This document shows, piece by piece, positions 22,917 through 35,400 of a DNA stretch of 64,000 nt. How positions within the stretch are numbered: the first letter of the stretch is position 1; each line of letters begins with the position of its first letter. The notes beneath the pieces are model-generated. The model had not been told where the DNA came from, searched no databases, and saw nothing but the letters and a program-made list of their open reading frames with translations. The position numbers were made by a program, and so were the translations under genes. Source of the DNA: Gnetum montanum (Eukaryota; Streptophyta; Gnetopsida; Gnetales; Gnetaceae); contig MNCI01013775.1 of NCBI GenBank assembly GCA_015680685.1, positions 59,276 through 123,275 of the forward strand, written 5' to 3'.

Positions 22917-23044
22917 GTCTATTCCTCTTTCCACCTATTTTCAAAGTATGGTTCAGTGTTGATGTGATAGCCAGACCTTTGTCTATTCCTCTTTCCACCT
23001 ATTTTCAAAGGATGGTTCAGTGTTGATGTGATAGCCAGACCTTT
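22917..23044. repeat. 64-bp tandem duplication
   Basis: Copies at 22917-22980 and 22981-23044 differ at one visible base (AAAGTATGG against AAAGGATGG). This near identity implies a recent event. Confidence 0.9.
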
Positions 23045-23300
23045 CTCCTTTAGCTGAGCATTTTTTTTTTGTGCTGCAGTCTTATACTTTTATTTCTCGT
23101 TGTTGGAATGTTCAACGAACGAAGCTGCAGGTTGGAGTACTCTGTTACATCAATCCTCTGATCGCAATCAATTTCCGTGGAAATCCCATTCGGGTAAGGC
23201 GAATGCCAACCCCGTAAAGTTTGGTATCACTGGCTATCACCGGTTGAGTAGAGTCTAAGGGTATCATTTGAAAGAACAATCGCTATGCTATTGTTCAGGC

Positions 23301-23478
23301 ACGCGGTTTCAACTTAGTTTACTTGCAATCAAACATGTTCCTTTGACACAAGACACAAATCGAGTACACATGTCACGCGGTTTCAACTTAGTTTACTTGC
23401 AATCAAACATGTTCCTTTAACACAACCATGAAACCTAGTTTACTTGCAATCAAACATGTTCCTTTAACACAACCATGA
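23301..23478. repeat. Three tandem copies sharing TAGTTTACTTGCAATCAAAC
   Basis: TAGTTTACTTGCAATCAAAC followed by ATGTTCCTTT occurs three times in a row, with ACGCGGTTTCAACT before the first two copies and ACACAACCATGA after the last two. The second and third unit overlap in pattern, as expected for stepwise slippage. Confidence 0.85.
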
Positions 23479-24700
23479 GCAACCTGCCCTATGTGAGGTA
23501 AGTTTTACCGTCTCGAGTTAAAAAAAAGTGAGATCCACTAATGATTTCACCTTAGGCACTTTGAATAGTCTCACTATTATTGGAGCAAGTCCTTAACATA
23601 TTTATGGGTCCACCATTTTTGAACTACTTTCAAATGATTCCACTTCCCACATTGTCATGGGTCCACCATATCTCAATAGCTTTTGAATAATCCCACTAAT
23701 GGAAGGCATCTCAATCGTACTGTTACCTTGTTTTTGAATAATCTAAGTAGAACCTATGCAACCATATTGCTAGTAAAATTACTTAAATACAATGATTAAT
23801 GATTTTACCTTTTTTATAGTATGTGTTTCAATGTAGTCAAAATCAAACATATCACTTTCACAACCATGAGCAACATATTCTAAGGTAAGTTTTACTAATG
23901 ATTTCTATTTTACCATCTCAAGTTAAAAGAGCGGTTGAGGTGTATTATATTTTGAATGATCCCACCATAGTTGGAGCAACCCTTTAATGAGTCCATGACT
24001 CCCACCGTTTTCAACAACTTTTGAAGGTTTAACCAATGACATTTCTATGGGTCCACCATATTTAAACACCTTTTGAATAGTCTCGCTAATGCAAGGCATG
24101 CCTATAGTTTATCTACTTTTAGATCATTTTTGAATAGTTCTAATTGAACCTATGCATCCATAAATTTTTTTTAAAGAATTGCTTAAATATAGCATTTAAT
24201 GGTAATACCATTTTTAAAGTATTTTATATGATCCCAACGCTACTTGAACAACCCTCTAGCATATCCATGAGTGCATCATTTTTAAATAAATTTTCAATAA
24301 TCTACTAATAAAGGCATATCGACGGGTCATTGATTTTACATCATTTTAGAATAGGGGGTCTCAAAATGTGAAATAATTTGACTATAGGTACACCCAAAGA
24401 CATATAGCGAACATGATATGCCTCAAGCATGATTTAAATCAGTGTCCTCTTGCCTAACATAATAATGAGCTAACCACTTAAGCCACATATCGTGAGCTAG
24501 ATCATTTTAAAATAACCTTAGAAGAACTTAAGTAATCATGCAACTAATAAAATTACTTCAATACAATGCTTAATGCATTCGCCCATTTTTAAATGGCTTT
24601 TACATTATCCCATCAATGTAAGGCATGTCAATGAATCCTCTAGTTGTAGATAGTTTTTAAATAGTTCTATTGAACTTATGCAACATAAGGCTAACAAAAT
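23479..24700. repeat. Old diverged repeat with GGGTCCACCAT blocks
   Basis: Blocks such as GGGTCCACCAT, TGAATARTCYCACTAAT and ACTTAAATAYAATGMTTAATG recur with spacing of roughly 350-400 bp, indicating an ancient tandem expansion. A tRNA-promoter-like remnant lies at about 24425-24500 on the minus strand (TGGCTTAAGTGGTTAGCTC), related to one at 50250-50335. No genes seen. Confidence 0.5.
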
Positions 24701-25233
24701 TACAATCAACCCTCTCTAATCTTATATCTTCATATCTAATATTCTTTCTAATCCAATAAAAAGGTACAAACTATTCCAACTACTATAGAGTTAAAATCTT
24801 CATTGCCAAATGTTGAAGCAACTCAAGTTTAGACTAACATGGATACTCTACAATCAAAGTTGGATTCCCTTGAATAAAAAATAACAAGTGCTTACTCAAG
24901 CTTAGAAACAATTACTTAGAAAATACATGAAGATGAAGAAAAATGTGACAAGATTAAGAATCTTTGAATTATGGAAATTCCTAAAGAACTAGATGAGGAT
25001 CTTTTGCATATCATGTCAAATTTCTTTACGAACCAAATACACATTTCTTCTACCCTTAGTGCAAATAAACTTGCTCCTATGAGGGATAAGCCTCTGCAAA
25101 TTCTTGTTAAATTTACTAATTAGTATATAAGAGATAAGGTTAAAAATAACAAAAGTATCTTTAAAAGACAAAAGATTTGGATTAATAAAGACTTGACCAA
25201 CAAAGAGTATGTAAAAAAGTAGGAAGAATGCGG

Positions 25234-26142
25234 TGTAGGGACACCTCTTCCAAGCCCCGTTTTCATCCCTACAAGTAGTCATTTGTTGGTTTTGAGAAGT
25301 TAAAGCTGGAGAGACATCCAAAAGATCAAAGAAATGTCTTGGCTAAGAGCTAGGAATGCATGATAGATGTCCCATTTATAGAGAAAACGTATCTCACAAT
25401 AGTAGAGACATTTATGAAAATATGTTTCTTACTATAGCAGAGACATCTATGGGGATACATTTATTACTATAGCAGAGACGTCTCTTAGGAGATGCCTTAG
25501 CCCTAAAGGAGACATCCCACTTTGATAGAAGATGTCTTACTCGATATAGAGAGGTTTGGTCTAAATGCTAGCGATGATAGTAAAATGTCTTACTAATCCT
25601 ACAGACATCTTGTATGACTTAGGAAAGTTTTGAGTTGACAACTCAAAGTTTGGAAACAATCAAAGAAGATGAGAACAAGATGGAAACATTTGAGAACCTC
25701 CAAGCTGAGCATGGGGAAAGGTTTTCCAGGGTCCTTATCTTAGATTTTAATAAATATTGTTGTGTGTTTTATGTTTTGGGCATAGAGAGAGTGGCATGAG
25801 AGCACATGTGTAAGACTGCATGAGTGTGTGTGCATCTCCATTATCAATTGTGTGTGTTTCGCCTTTATGTCTCTTATTTGAGTTATGTTTTGATCTCAAT
25901 CTTGTGTTTGTGGAAGAGATCTCATTCAGTTATGCATTGCATTGAAGACAATCGACGTGTGTTTGTAAAGCCTCATGCTCTACAATGTTGTCGAGTGTGT
26001 GAGTGTTTTGTTGTGGGTTTTGGAACCATTGATTTATAATCTTCTTTTCATTAATTAAAGATAGCTAGTTTTTCTTATTTTCTAGTAAATTGAATTGTCT
26101 TCATAATATTTAGATTTTGTCTTTGTTTGAAGGATTAATACA
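25234..26142 (+). mobile_element. Probable solo LTR inside the LINE
   Basis: About 909 bases starting TGTAGGGACACC and ending GATTAATACA separate two parts of LINE ORF1-like coding sequence. The TG...CA ends, lack of coding sequence, and internal near-repeats of AGAGACATCTATGG/ACTATAGCAGAGAC fit a solo LTR. I could not find a matching target duplication, so the boundaries are uncertain. Confidence 0.45.
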
Positions 26143-27432
26143 AACAAAATGATCCTACTCTAGAATGGCAAAAAGTTAAACAAGCTCATGCTAAAGGTAA
26201 AATTATTTACTTAAACTATAAATATGTTATAGTCATTGAGGAGAGGGAAAATCTCCTAAAATAGGAATTTTCTTCTATTACATGTGATTTCCTTAATGTT
26301 GAAGGTTCATTGGCCAATAAAGTTGCTACTTTAAATAATAACCATTTCTTTAGTGATATGAATTTATTTATTTTTACTAAAACTTGGGAAGAAAAAATTT
26401 CTCCAATTGTATTTACTCTAGGCTTTCATGTCATTTCTGTTAGAAATAAACATGTCAAGATAAGGGGTAGAGCTTCTAGCAGTATTGCTTATTTAATTAA
26501 AAAATCCAAAGATCATTCCATTAAGGTGCACAAATTTGATGATAATAATAAATATTTATGGTTTAATGTTCAAGGCATTTTAAAGGTTTTTTATATTGCT
26601 TTTTATTATTTTTCTCCAAGGGATTTTTCTATTTACAATTTTGCTAATATTTCACGAATACATCCTTTTCATACTTGGGTTAAGATATCATAGAATTCTT
26701 TAGGCTTGGTAAAGTTTTTCTTTGTGGGGATTTTAATGCTTGTGTTCAGCAAATTTATATTCAAAGGCTTATTTGGAATCCACAATTAGAGTTCAATGAA
26801 GATCTCTTTTTAGATTACAAAAGATCATCTGCTAATCATATTACAAATCAGAGGGGTATTGATTTCTTAGAATAGGGTTGTTTCTTTGTTTTTTAAATCC
26901 TTCATGCTATCAACAAATTTCCTTACTCCTCTCATTTCACATTTACTAGGCACCAAGATGACATTTACATTGATCTTCTGTTGTTTACTCATGAAAATAT
27001 AGATGCAACAAATAACTTTCAAGTACAAGAAAAACTCCCACAATCTCCTCATCATTATCTAAAAGTCACTATTATTGCTTTAATTTGTCATATTCACTAG
27101 AGAAAATGTAAAACTTGTCATCTCATAGAAGACCTTCATCAAGATTTTTAAATAAGAGTGGCTAATATGTTGGTCAACAATGATAATGAACTAGATATCA
27201 CTAATGTTCTTTTGTCTATAGTTTCATAGGTACAAATTAAGAAGAGGCATACATGTAAAAAATCTTAGTTTCATGTGGATTATTTGATAGCTCATAAAAA
27301 TGTTTTGCCTTCATAATTTGATGTTTCAGTGCTAAAGAATTACCAAAAGCTTATTTGATTTTTAAAAAGAAAGTTCATTAAAGATTATTAGGAAAGAACA
27401 TTGTGGGAACTCAAATCTAATTCAAAAATATT

Positions 27433-28509
27433 TTGGAATTTCTTCAAATGGTTGGAATTTTTTTCCTATCTCCTATTCAGACTTTCTTCAATGAACTTTT
27501 TAATCAAAAAGCCCCTCTTACTGAGCAAGATAACTCTAGTGTTCTTGAGTTATCTCTTGATGATGTTTTAACAAGAATTCAAAGGTTATCTTCTAGGAAA
27601 GGTGCTAACATTAATGGATTATACACAAAGCTTCCTAAATGAGGTGGTCCATTGGTGTAGAGAGTAGCTTGCAATCTTCTTAATAAAGGGATTCAACATA
27701 TTTTGGATTGCTCTTAATGTTCTAGTCAAGTAGTCTTGCTTTTCAAAAAGGAAGATATGACATATATTAATAATTACCAATTGATTGCAATTAACTTAGT
27801 TTTCACTAGGTTGTTGGGCACTATTTTGGAGAATAAAATTAGTTTGTCAATAGAAATGCAAAGTCTTTGTGCTAAGTTACAAGAAAGCTTTAGGAAGAAT
27901 CATTCTATTGTAGAATATCTAATAACTTTGTGTTATTGTGTGGAGATTGCAAAAAGACCCAACCATAAAACTTTTATTTGTTTGGTTGATTTTTCCAAGG
28001 CTTATAATTCTATTGCTAACGATAAACTTTGGAAGAGATTATATAGCATTAACATTTTACAAGATCTCATTTCTATTGCTAAGAAAATCTATGAGATGGT
28101 TAATGCTCTTATTAAAGATAATCTTACTAGAGAAAGAACAATTATCAATAGTTCAATAGGAGTGAAACAAGATTGTCCTTTGTTCCATATCCTTTTTGGC
28201 ATATTTATAGATTAATTGGATGATTGGATGCAAAATGCCTCTAATCAGGTTGTATCAATGAATGGATTATTTTTTAACATGCTTTTCTTTGTAGATTATG
28301 TAGCCTTGATTATAAAATCAACTACAAGATTAAATTATATACTTCAATTACTCCATGACTACTACAATCATTCTAGTATGAAAGTTCATATTAATAGGAC
28401 TAAAATTCTAGTTTGTAATACTAGAAATAGAAATTACAACTTTTTTCTTAGGAAAAAAAGACTTAATATATATGAATCTTATAAATATTTGGGAGTTGAA
28501 TTTGCCGGT
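27433..28509 (+). pseudogene. LINE reverse transcriptase remnant
   Basis: Frames at 27433-27642, 27736-28215 and 28216-28512 together give the RT order: FNELFNQKAPLT, KEDMTYINNYQLIAIN, FRKNHSIVEYLITL, FICLVDFSKAYNSI, SIGVKQDCPLFHILFGIFID, LFFVDYVALI, and KYLGVEF. The active-site block normally reads FADD but here is FVDY, so this copy is inactive. Stops separate the frames. It ends where a TGATGAG-type LTR begins at 28510. Confidence 0.82.
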
Positions 28510-29374
28510 TGATGAGCAACGAGTACACCCTATGCCCAACCATCTGAATCACTAAACATTCACATGCGATCCGATCTAATTCCGTGGACTTATAGCCTTC
28601 TAAGTACACTGGTCTCTAGGAAGTAAAACTAACCATTGCAATCATTGTCTTCCCAATTACACTTGTGAAATGCAAAGGTATGGTTAAGTGCAACTAAGGC
28701 ATATGATTTTTATCATTTTTATGCTTTGTGTTTTAAGTTGCCTAAGCATAAAGAATAATGAATAAAAATAGAATAATTAAATTGCTAATTTAATCTAACT
28801 AGCTACACCTAACTATCCTAACATAAGCATCCATTTCCACTTGTTGTACACATTTTGAACATGTTTAACATTATTGGGTTACCAAACATTAAGCATTAGT
28901 AGGATTACCAAGCGCCAAGCGTATGCTTGAAGTGGTCGTACTTATGTGCTTAATTAATCAATATTAATCTGGCTTAATTTAGCCTACTTAATTATTTAAT
29001 TACTTAAAGCATTAAAGGAAATTGCATAAAATATTAAATGCATAAATAACTAAGTAATCTATTTCAAAGTGCTGCAAGGTTTATCAAAAAACTTGTATTT
29101 GTTGCTACACACATTGCTATGCTAAGGTACAGCAGTGCTTGAATAAAGATTTGTACACTCTTGACTCTTACTATGAGCACTTAGAAAATTATTCTAACTT
29201 TCAAATGACAAAACTGTAAGAGCTCTACTACAACTATGATAAAGATTTCCATAAACACAGTGGGTGAGCATGTGTTTATAGACAAAAATAGACACTATGT
29301 CGATGAGGCCACTTCAATGCATCAAATCATGCATGGATGGGGCTTAGTCGATGGGACTAATTTATGATTCATCA
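28510..29374 (-). mobile_element. Solo LTR of the TGATGAG gypsy family, in the LINE
   Basis: The 865-bp unit starts TGATGAGCAACGAGTACACC and ends GATTCATCA on the plus strand, and aligns along its length with the LTRs of the gypsy element at 31634-45611. Flanking pentamers are CCGGT and CTAGT, which would be a target duplication decayed at two sites. LINE coding similarity stops at its left edge and resumes at its right edge. Orientation is inferred from the family promoter side. Confidence 0.82.
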
Positions 29375-29970
29375 CTAGTAATTATAGTTGGAATACCCTT
29401 ATTTCTCAAAGGGTTTCAAGTGGCATGTGAGCTCTATTTGCTCGAAGATATAATTGTAGCAGAAAACTAATATTGACATGGAAGATCAAAAGAAAACTTT
29501 TTAGTAGTCTTTTTCAACCAATAGTATTATATGTATGTGTTGCATGGTAACATTGTCTTTCCATACATAATTGGAAAAAATTAGAACATGTCCAAAAATA
29601 GTTTCTTGTATGTGAATTTCAAGTGAAAATGCAAACTTCTCATGATATCTTACTTCTAGAAGCAAATTTGCTTCCACTTGAAGTTGAAGCTCTTTATCAA
29701 TTAATTGCTTATACTTAGAAGTTAAGTTCAATAGAGGAAGCCAATTATTCTAAGAAGATAATGAATGTTACGTAAGAAAATGGATGGTTGCCATATGGAA
29801 AATTATAGTTTCAATTATGGAATATTGTAATAAAGGATCTTTTAAAAGAGTATAAAAGAAAAAGTCTTGGCTAAATTTTGGTTGAACACATAAAGGAAAA
29901 AACATTTTTCTTTACATTTTGTTAGAGGAGTTTATTATCTTGAACTTAAAAATATCTATTCTTAGCTATT

Positions 29971-30196
29971 TCAAACAATGAGATGTTAGCCTAGTGGTAA
30001 GACTCTTGATTTGGAAACTCCAAGTCATGGGTTTAATATTGATGGGCAATGTTGAGTTTTATATCTTGGGATATACTTATATTACAATTATTTTGGGTTC
30101 CAACATCTCACCACCCCCCTCTCGCCCCCCCTTCTTCCTCACCTACAATAGCCCCCCTCTCTCCTCCCAAACCCAACCCCCCGCCCCCCCAATGTG
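29971..30196 (+). mobile_element. tRNA-derived SINE with C-rich tail
   Basis: The element starts just after TATTCTTAGCTATT (29957-29970) and ends just before TATTCTTAGCCATT (30197-30210), a 14-bp target duplication with one change. Inside, TTAGCCTAGTGGTAAGACTC is A-box-like and CATGGGTTTAATATTGATGG is B-box-like. The 3' part is TTTTGGGTTCCAACATCTC followed by a long C-rich pyrimidine tract (30110-30190) rather than poly(A). The interrupted LINE frame continues beyond it. Confidence 0.75.
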
Positions 30197-30545
30197 TATT
30201 CTTAGCCATTCATATTTATTAAGGAATCTAATTGCTAGAATAAGAATAAGCTCTCATCATCTCCTTATTGAGATAGGTTGTTGGATCACTGTACTAAGAG
30301 AAGAGCATATTTGCAAACTATGAAAACAAAGAATAGAGGATGAAGGACATATCTTTATATTTTACCCATCTTTGGTTTCTATTTGAATGAATTATAATAT
30401 CACTTGTAACTTGTTGATTGTTTTCTTTCAAATTGACCCTATCTACTCAGGGCATTACATTAATGATGTTTTCTACTTTCTTCAACAATGTGTTGAGGCT
30501 TTGTAATCATCCAACAAATCCTTTGTGATTTCCTAGAACTAATAA

Positions 30546-31633
30546 AAATTTATAGTTTTGAGTTTCCATAAAAATTGAATCCACCATGTTTATATTATGT
30601 GTTTAATCTAATAATTAAAGTAGAGGACATCTAATAAATTCTTGGTGAAAATACAAAGATATAAAATTCAATAAGTAAATTTAATGCAAGAGAGATGACA
30701 ATAATGTGCAGAATACATGATAATAAGAAAATTCAAATGGTACACAACTTTCCTAACATTATCTCTCTCTTTCATTCTTGTCTCAATGTGAGATCCATGC
30801 TATCAATTTATAGTATTTGGCATGATCCTTCATATGCCCTTTCTTTGGCCTTTCATGTTTCAAGATGACTCTTTATCTTCCCAATATGTCTTTTCACCTT
30901 CCTTAGCACATCCCTTTAAATTCTCGATTGTTTGATATTTCTTTTGGATTTTTCCTTATTTCTACCAAGACATCTAGCTCAACCAAGACATCTTTTCAAG
31001 GACATCTAAGATAGTGGTGGAGATGTCTACCAATACATCTTAAAGGTTTGAGACATATTGACTTTTTATTGTGTTTGGATAGGATGCCTCAAAGACTCCC
31101 ACATCATCAAAACACCTTCAAATTTATCCTTCTTAACTTTGAAATGACTAACAGTCATTAAAAAGTATTCAAAAACATCTAGAAACATAAAAAAACACTC
31201 ACAAACATAAGGAAAATGTTCATGAGGACTAAGGTGATTTTGTTCTCATCAATGATAAAATAACTTGTTTGAAATATAACATTACATCTTTTATTGAATT
31301 TTTTAGTTTTTAGGTTTCTATCTTAGATTTTTTTCTCATTTTCATCCAACCTTACTTCTTGGGTTTTTACTCTTGCTAGTGTTTAATATGATTCTTCATC
31401 TACACTTTCTTTGGTTGTTCATCTTCTAAGGTGACTCTTTATCTTTCCAAGATGTCTTTTTCATCTTCCTTGGTGTGTCCCTTTGAATTCTCAGCGATTT
31501 GATATTTCTTTTAGATTTTTTTCCTGTTTCTACCAAAACATCTAGCTTAACCAAGATGTCTTGCCAAACATGTCTAAGATAGTGGTGGAGATATCTGCCA
31601 AAAAAACCCCAACTTTTTGTAGCACCTAGATAG
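30546..31633. repeat. LTR-like repeat with ~570-bp tandem duplication (target of gypsy element A)
   Basis: Unit 1 (about 30822-31391) and unit 2 (about 31392-31633, resuming at 45612-45910) are diverged copies sharing TCTAAGATAGTGGTGGAGAT, GATATTTCTTTTGGATTTTT and TTCTTGGGTTTTTACTCTTG. On the minus strand it has an ACTATAAATTGATAG TATA-like block, so it may itself be LTR sequence. Unit 2 was split by the gypsy insertion, and unit 1 keeps the uninterrupted site at 31078-31082. Confidence 0.65.
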
Positions 31634-32497
31634 TGATTAGTGATGAGTATACCCTACATCCAACCATACAAATCACAAAGCGGTCATGTGCGATCTAGTC
31701 AAATTCCAAGGACTTTTAGCCTTCTAAGTACATTGGTTCTATGAGGTGAAACTAATTGTTGCAATCGTTGTCTTCCTAGTTACACTTGTGAGTATAAGGA
31801 TATGGTTAAGTATAACTGAGACATATGATTTTTATCATTTTTATGTTTTTTTGTGTTCTAAGTTGCGTAAGAATAATGAATAATGAATAAATATATTTAA
31901 TTACTAATTTAATCTAATTAACTAGCTAACACTTAACTAATCCTAACATAAACATCCATTCCCACCTACCGTACACATCCTAAACATGTATAACACTATT
32001 GGGTTATTAAACGTTAAGTGTTACTGGGATTACCAAGTGTTACACGTATGCTCAAAGTGGTCGTACTTATGTTTACTATTTAATTTATCTTAATTAATTA
32101 CTTTAATTACTTGAAATATTAAAGGAAATTGCTTAAAATACTAAATTCTTAAAGAAATAATTAAACTAGTCCAAGTGCTCCAAGGTTTGAAAAGAAAGCT
32201 CATCTTTATTATTACACACACTAAAGTACTCAAGTACAATAGTACTTGAATATAGATTCGTACACTCTTTGACTTCTACTATGGATACTTAGAAAATATT
32301 TTAACTTCTAAATGAAAAAACTGTAAGAGCTTTGCTACAACTATGAGATTTGATGCCATAACTGTGGCTCAAGGTGCACATTTATAGGCAAAAATAAAGG
32401 GCCCTATTGATGGGTACACATCAATAGGTCAAATCGCATGTCGATGGAATCATGTTGATGGGGTCCCATTGATGCTACCAACCATGATGCTTCATCA
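31634..32497 (-). repeat. 3' LTR of element A
   Basis: Plus-strand start TGATTAGTGATGAGTATACC and end ATGATGCTTCATCA. Next to its inner end is a short purine tract, GTGTGGGTA on the minus strand. A minus-strand TATA block, CCTATAAATGTGCACC, lies near 32380, downstream (in element sense) of several near-repeats of ATCGATGGG at about 32400-32475. Confidence 0.85.
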
Positions 32498-35400
32498 TAC
32501 CCACACGATTGAATGAAAACTCATTCTTGAGTTCTTTACAAAATTTGGGAAGATATGGGATTATTGAGACACAAACCTAAGTGCTTATGTATGATTTTAC
32601 AATGATTACAAAATTTTGGTATTCATGACAACAAAATTGAATACCAAGATAAAACTAATAAAAAAAATTTCTTAGATGGCATCAAGGCATTAGAGAAGAT
32701 TAATGGTCCTAGGCAGTGGAGGTTCATGAGGCTCCAAAGGACCTTCTCTTACTTCGAGTGCACATGGTGGTTGAGGTAGTTGTGGTTGTCCTACGACAGT
32801 TACAACTTCTGGTGGAAGATGAAAGGCATCCAATAGTACCTTCATCTTTTCCTCCTTTCCCCTAGGATCATTCATAGTCCACACAGCATCTCAAATGTGG
32901 GTCGGAGTGGGAACATCCCAAGGATAGGGCATTGCTGGAAATAGCTCCTTAACATTGACAAACCAAGAAACAAAAAGTTTCCATTCAACATTGAACGCCT
33001 TGATTGCATTCTATAGTTCCTGGTAGTTGTTCATTTTGTTGGCTAGGTTCTCACCAATTGCTCGTTGATCAGTGAATCTTTTCTTGAGAACCTTGAGTTT
33101 GGCATTAATAGTTTCAAGATTTTACTTAGTCTCCTTATGGGTCTTGAACTCTACCTTGTACAATAAGTACAAGTTGGCCACTTATTTCTCTAACTCTAAC
33201 CATGGTCATCCAACAATTAGCATCATTAGGTTTACATAACAGAGATTGGCAAGCTCCATATACTCCATCATCTCCTCGATTTGCAACTCTTTCATGTGGA
33301 TCTCTACTTCATTATAGTTATTGAGCCAATCAAAGATAGGCTACTAGATATCACCTTCTTCCTTGAGCTGCTAGAGGGCCTCATTGACTTTTGCCTTTGC
33401 CATCTAGATATGTTTTTCATTAATTTCTTTTTGTAGACCAACCTAATCTCTATAGTGATTTTTGAATCTCTTAAATTTGAGAGCCTCGTTCTTCTGAGCG
33501 GCTATCTCTATCATTGATTTTTGGTGAAGAGCTTAGACTTCCTCCATATAGACATTTTTATTTTTAGCTACTAATCTCCTCAGTTCATTATTCACTTTTG
33601 CTAGCTACTCCCACTATTGATGAATATAGTCTTGCAATTTTTGTTTTTGCACATCAACATTACGTAGGCAGTGGTTTTCTGCAGTCAGATTCTTGTTCTC
33701 TTGGTGAGTCTAATCCAAGTCCTTGTACATGTTATAGGTCACTGTATCTACTAAGGACTAATCAAAGACTACCGACTTCTTTGTGAACTCAACCTCTCTA
33801 AGTTTCTACTAAAGTTGTTGAAAAGCTTAATATCTTGTGGTTGCTTGGTCAAGTACTGTGGGATTAGGGAGGGGGGCTCTAAGTTCGGCAGCCTCCACAA
33901 CCAAGCATTGATTTTTAGTTTTGGCCATTTCAAGCTACCCCTTCAATATGATACCCCACAACTTTGCCTCAAGCAACTACAATTGGGTAGTAATGATATT
34001 ATTCAAAAGGTCAAAAGAATTTGGAATCAGTTGCTCACTTCCCACTAGTTGCTCTAGCAACTTCTCATGTTGAGCTACACAGAATCTACTATTAACTTTT
34101 CCTGCGAACGTCTACACATCTCTAAGTGCAGAAATGCCTAGTATAGACACCGTAGGTACATTTAATGCCTTAGTAATTCTATCAACTACCACCTTTGCTA
34201 CTATCTCCTATCCATGGTGCTACATCACCAAGACATTTGTCCCCTCGTCCTCCTCTAGATGCACCAAAAAGTAGCAGTGAACCTAGAGATTTTTGGAAAT
34301 TGCTACTACTGAAAGAGAGATACCATTATCTCTTAGGCATTAGGATTTGGTCTCGTGGGTAGCTACATTTTTTTAGTTGAGAAAATTGATCCACCTCCTT
34401 CCATCTAGCTGATTTTTTGAGCCACTTCATTGAGGTGACTCATTGTTGGATGATACACAAATGGACCACTATCACTTATCCTACTTGCTAAGCTGCTCTT
34501 GGATCTCACACATGCACTTAAGGGCAACACATGACTCTGGCATTGTTTGTGAGTGGATGGTGGAGGTGGTGGTTATTGATCCTCTTCTTGGATGATCTTG
34601 GCAGACACTTTATCCTTCATCATTTCTTCCCAAGAAGCATATGGAGCATATCAGACAATGTCATTTATATAGTGTGTTATGCCTTCCATCTTGCATAATT
34701 TTTGGATGAGGCATGGAAAGGGGAGTGCCTTCCTTCCACATTAATTTTTCTTAAATAGCTTTTCTATGTCAAGATAGATAAGCTGTGGAAGGTTGATTAG
34801 GAATCTACCACTTAAAGTGGCATACACATGAGTGGAGAAGGTTGTGATCTTTCTTGGCCTCACTGTTGGATTGAGGTGAAAGGTTATAATCTTGAAATAT
34901 GTGTGTTTCACTATGGTGAGTATACCAAACTTCTTATGATCAACTCTATAACATAGTTGTGTCCATTCCTTCTTGACACCAAGATTTGCCTACATGGGGA
35001 TTTCAACAAGGTTTTTTCTAGTTTCTAGTAACCCAAGGATCTCTACAATGGCTTTCACCCAGTAGGATATTGAAATGTCCTTGATCGTGACTATTGAACC
35101 AGCTTGTTGATTATTAAGGATGTCTCTCCCATGTACCACTCCCTACAAGAATTGATTGTGGGCCACATGGGAGAGTTCTACAATTGAGTCTTACCTTTTG
35201 GAGGTGTGAACTCCAAGAAAGGTTTGAAGTTCAACTCTTGGAGCATAGATTTCTAGACCTCCTTATTCATGATCTACCTAAGGCAGGCTTCTGTCAAGGT
35301 AACCTCAAGGTTTGATCTGGGTTCAAGCACCTCATCTTGGTGAGATTGTTTTGTTGCAACCACTTCTTTAGGAATTTGTTTGATAGATTCCACTTCAGGC

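Larger units (their letters stand above)
24830..30545 (+). mobile_element. Non-LTR retrotransposon (LINE), decayed and interrupted
   Basis: On the plus strand an ORF1-like part has coiled-coil-type sequence followed by KPLQILVKFTN (near 25085-25120) and IWINKDLTNKEYVKK. An endonuclease-like part begins near 26270, with IFTKTWEE and later LFLDYKRSSANHITNQRGID. The RT follows at 27433-28509. After an LTR insertion the C-terminal part resumes near 29380 with FQPIVLYVCVAW and HDILLLEANLLPLEVEAL, and after a SINE insertion with LRNLIARIRISSHHLLIEIG (30211-30275). Many stops are present. The clade looks L1-like but I did not place it. Confidence 0.8.

Noticed and set aside
29971-30060. Functional tRNA gene
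   Set aside because: Only A- and B-box-like motifs are seen, the stems do not pair into a cloverleaf, and the unit is flanked by a 14-bp target duplication, so a SINE fits better.
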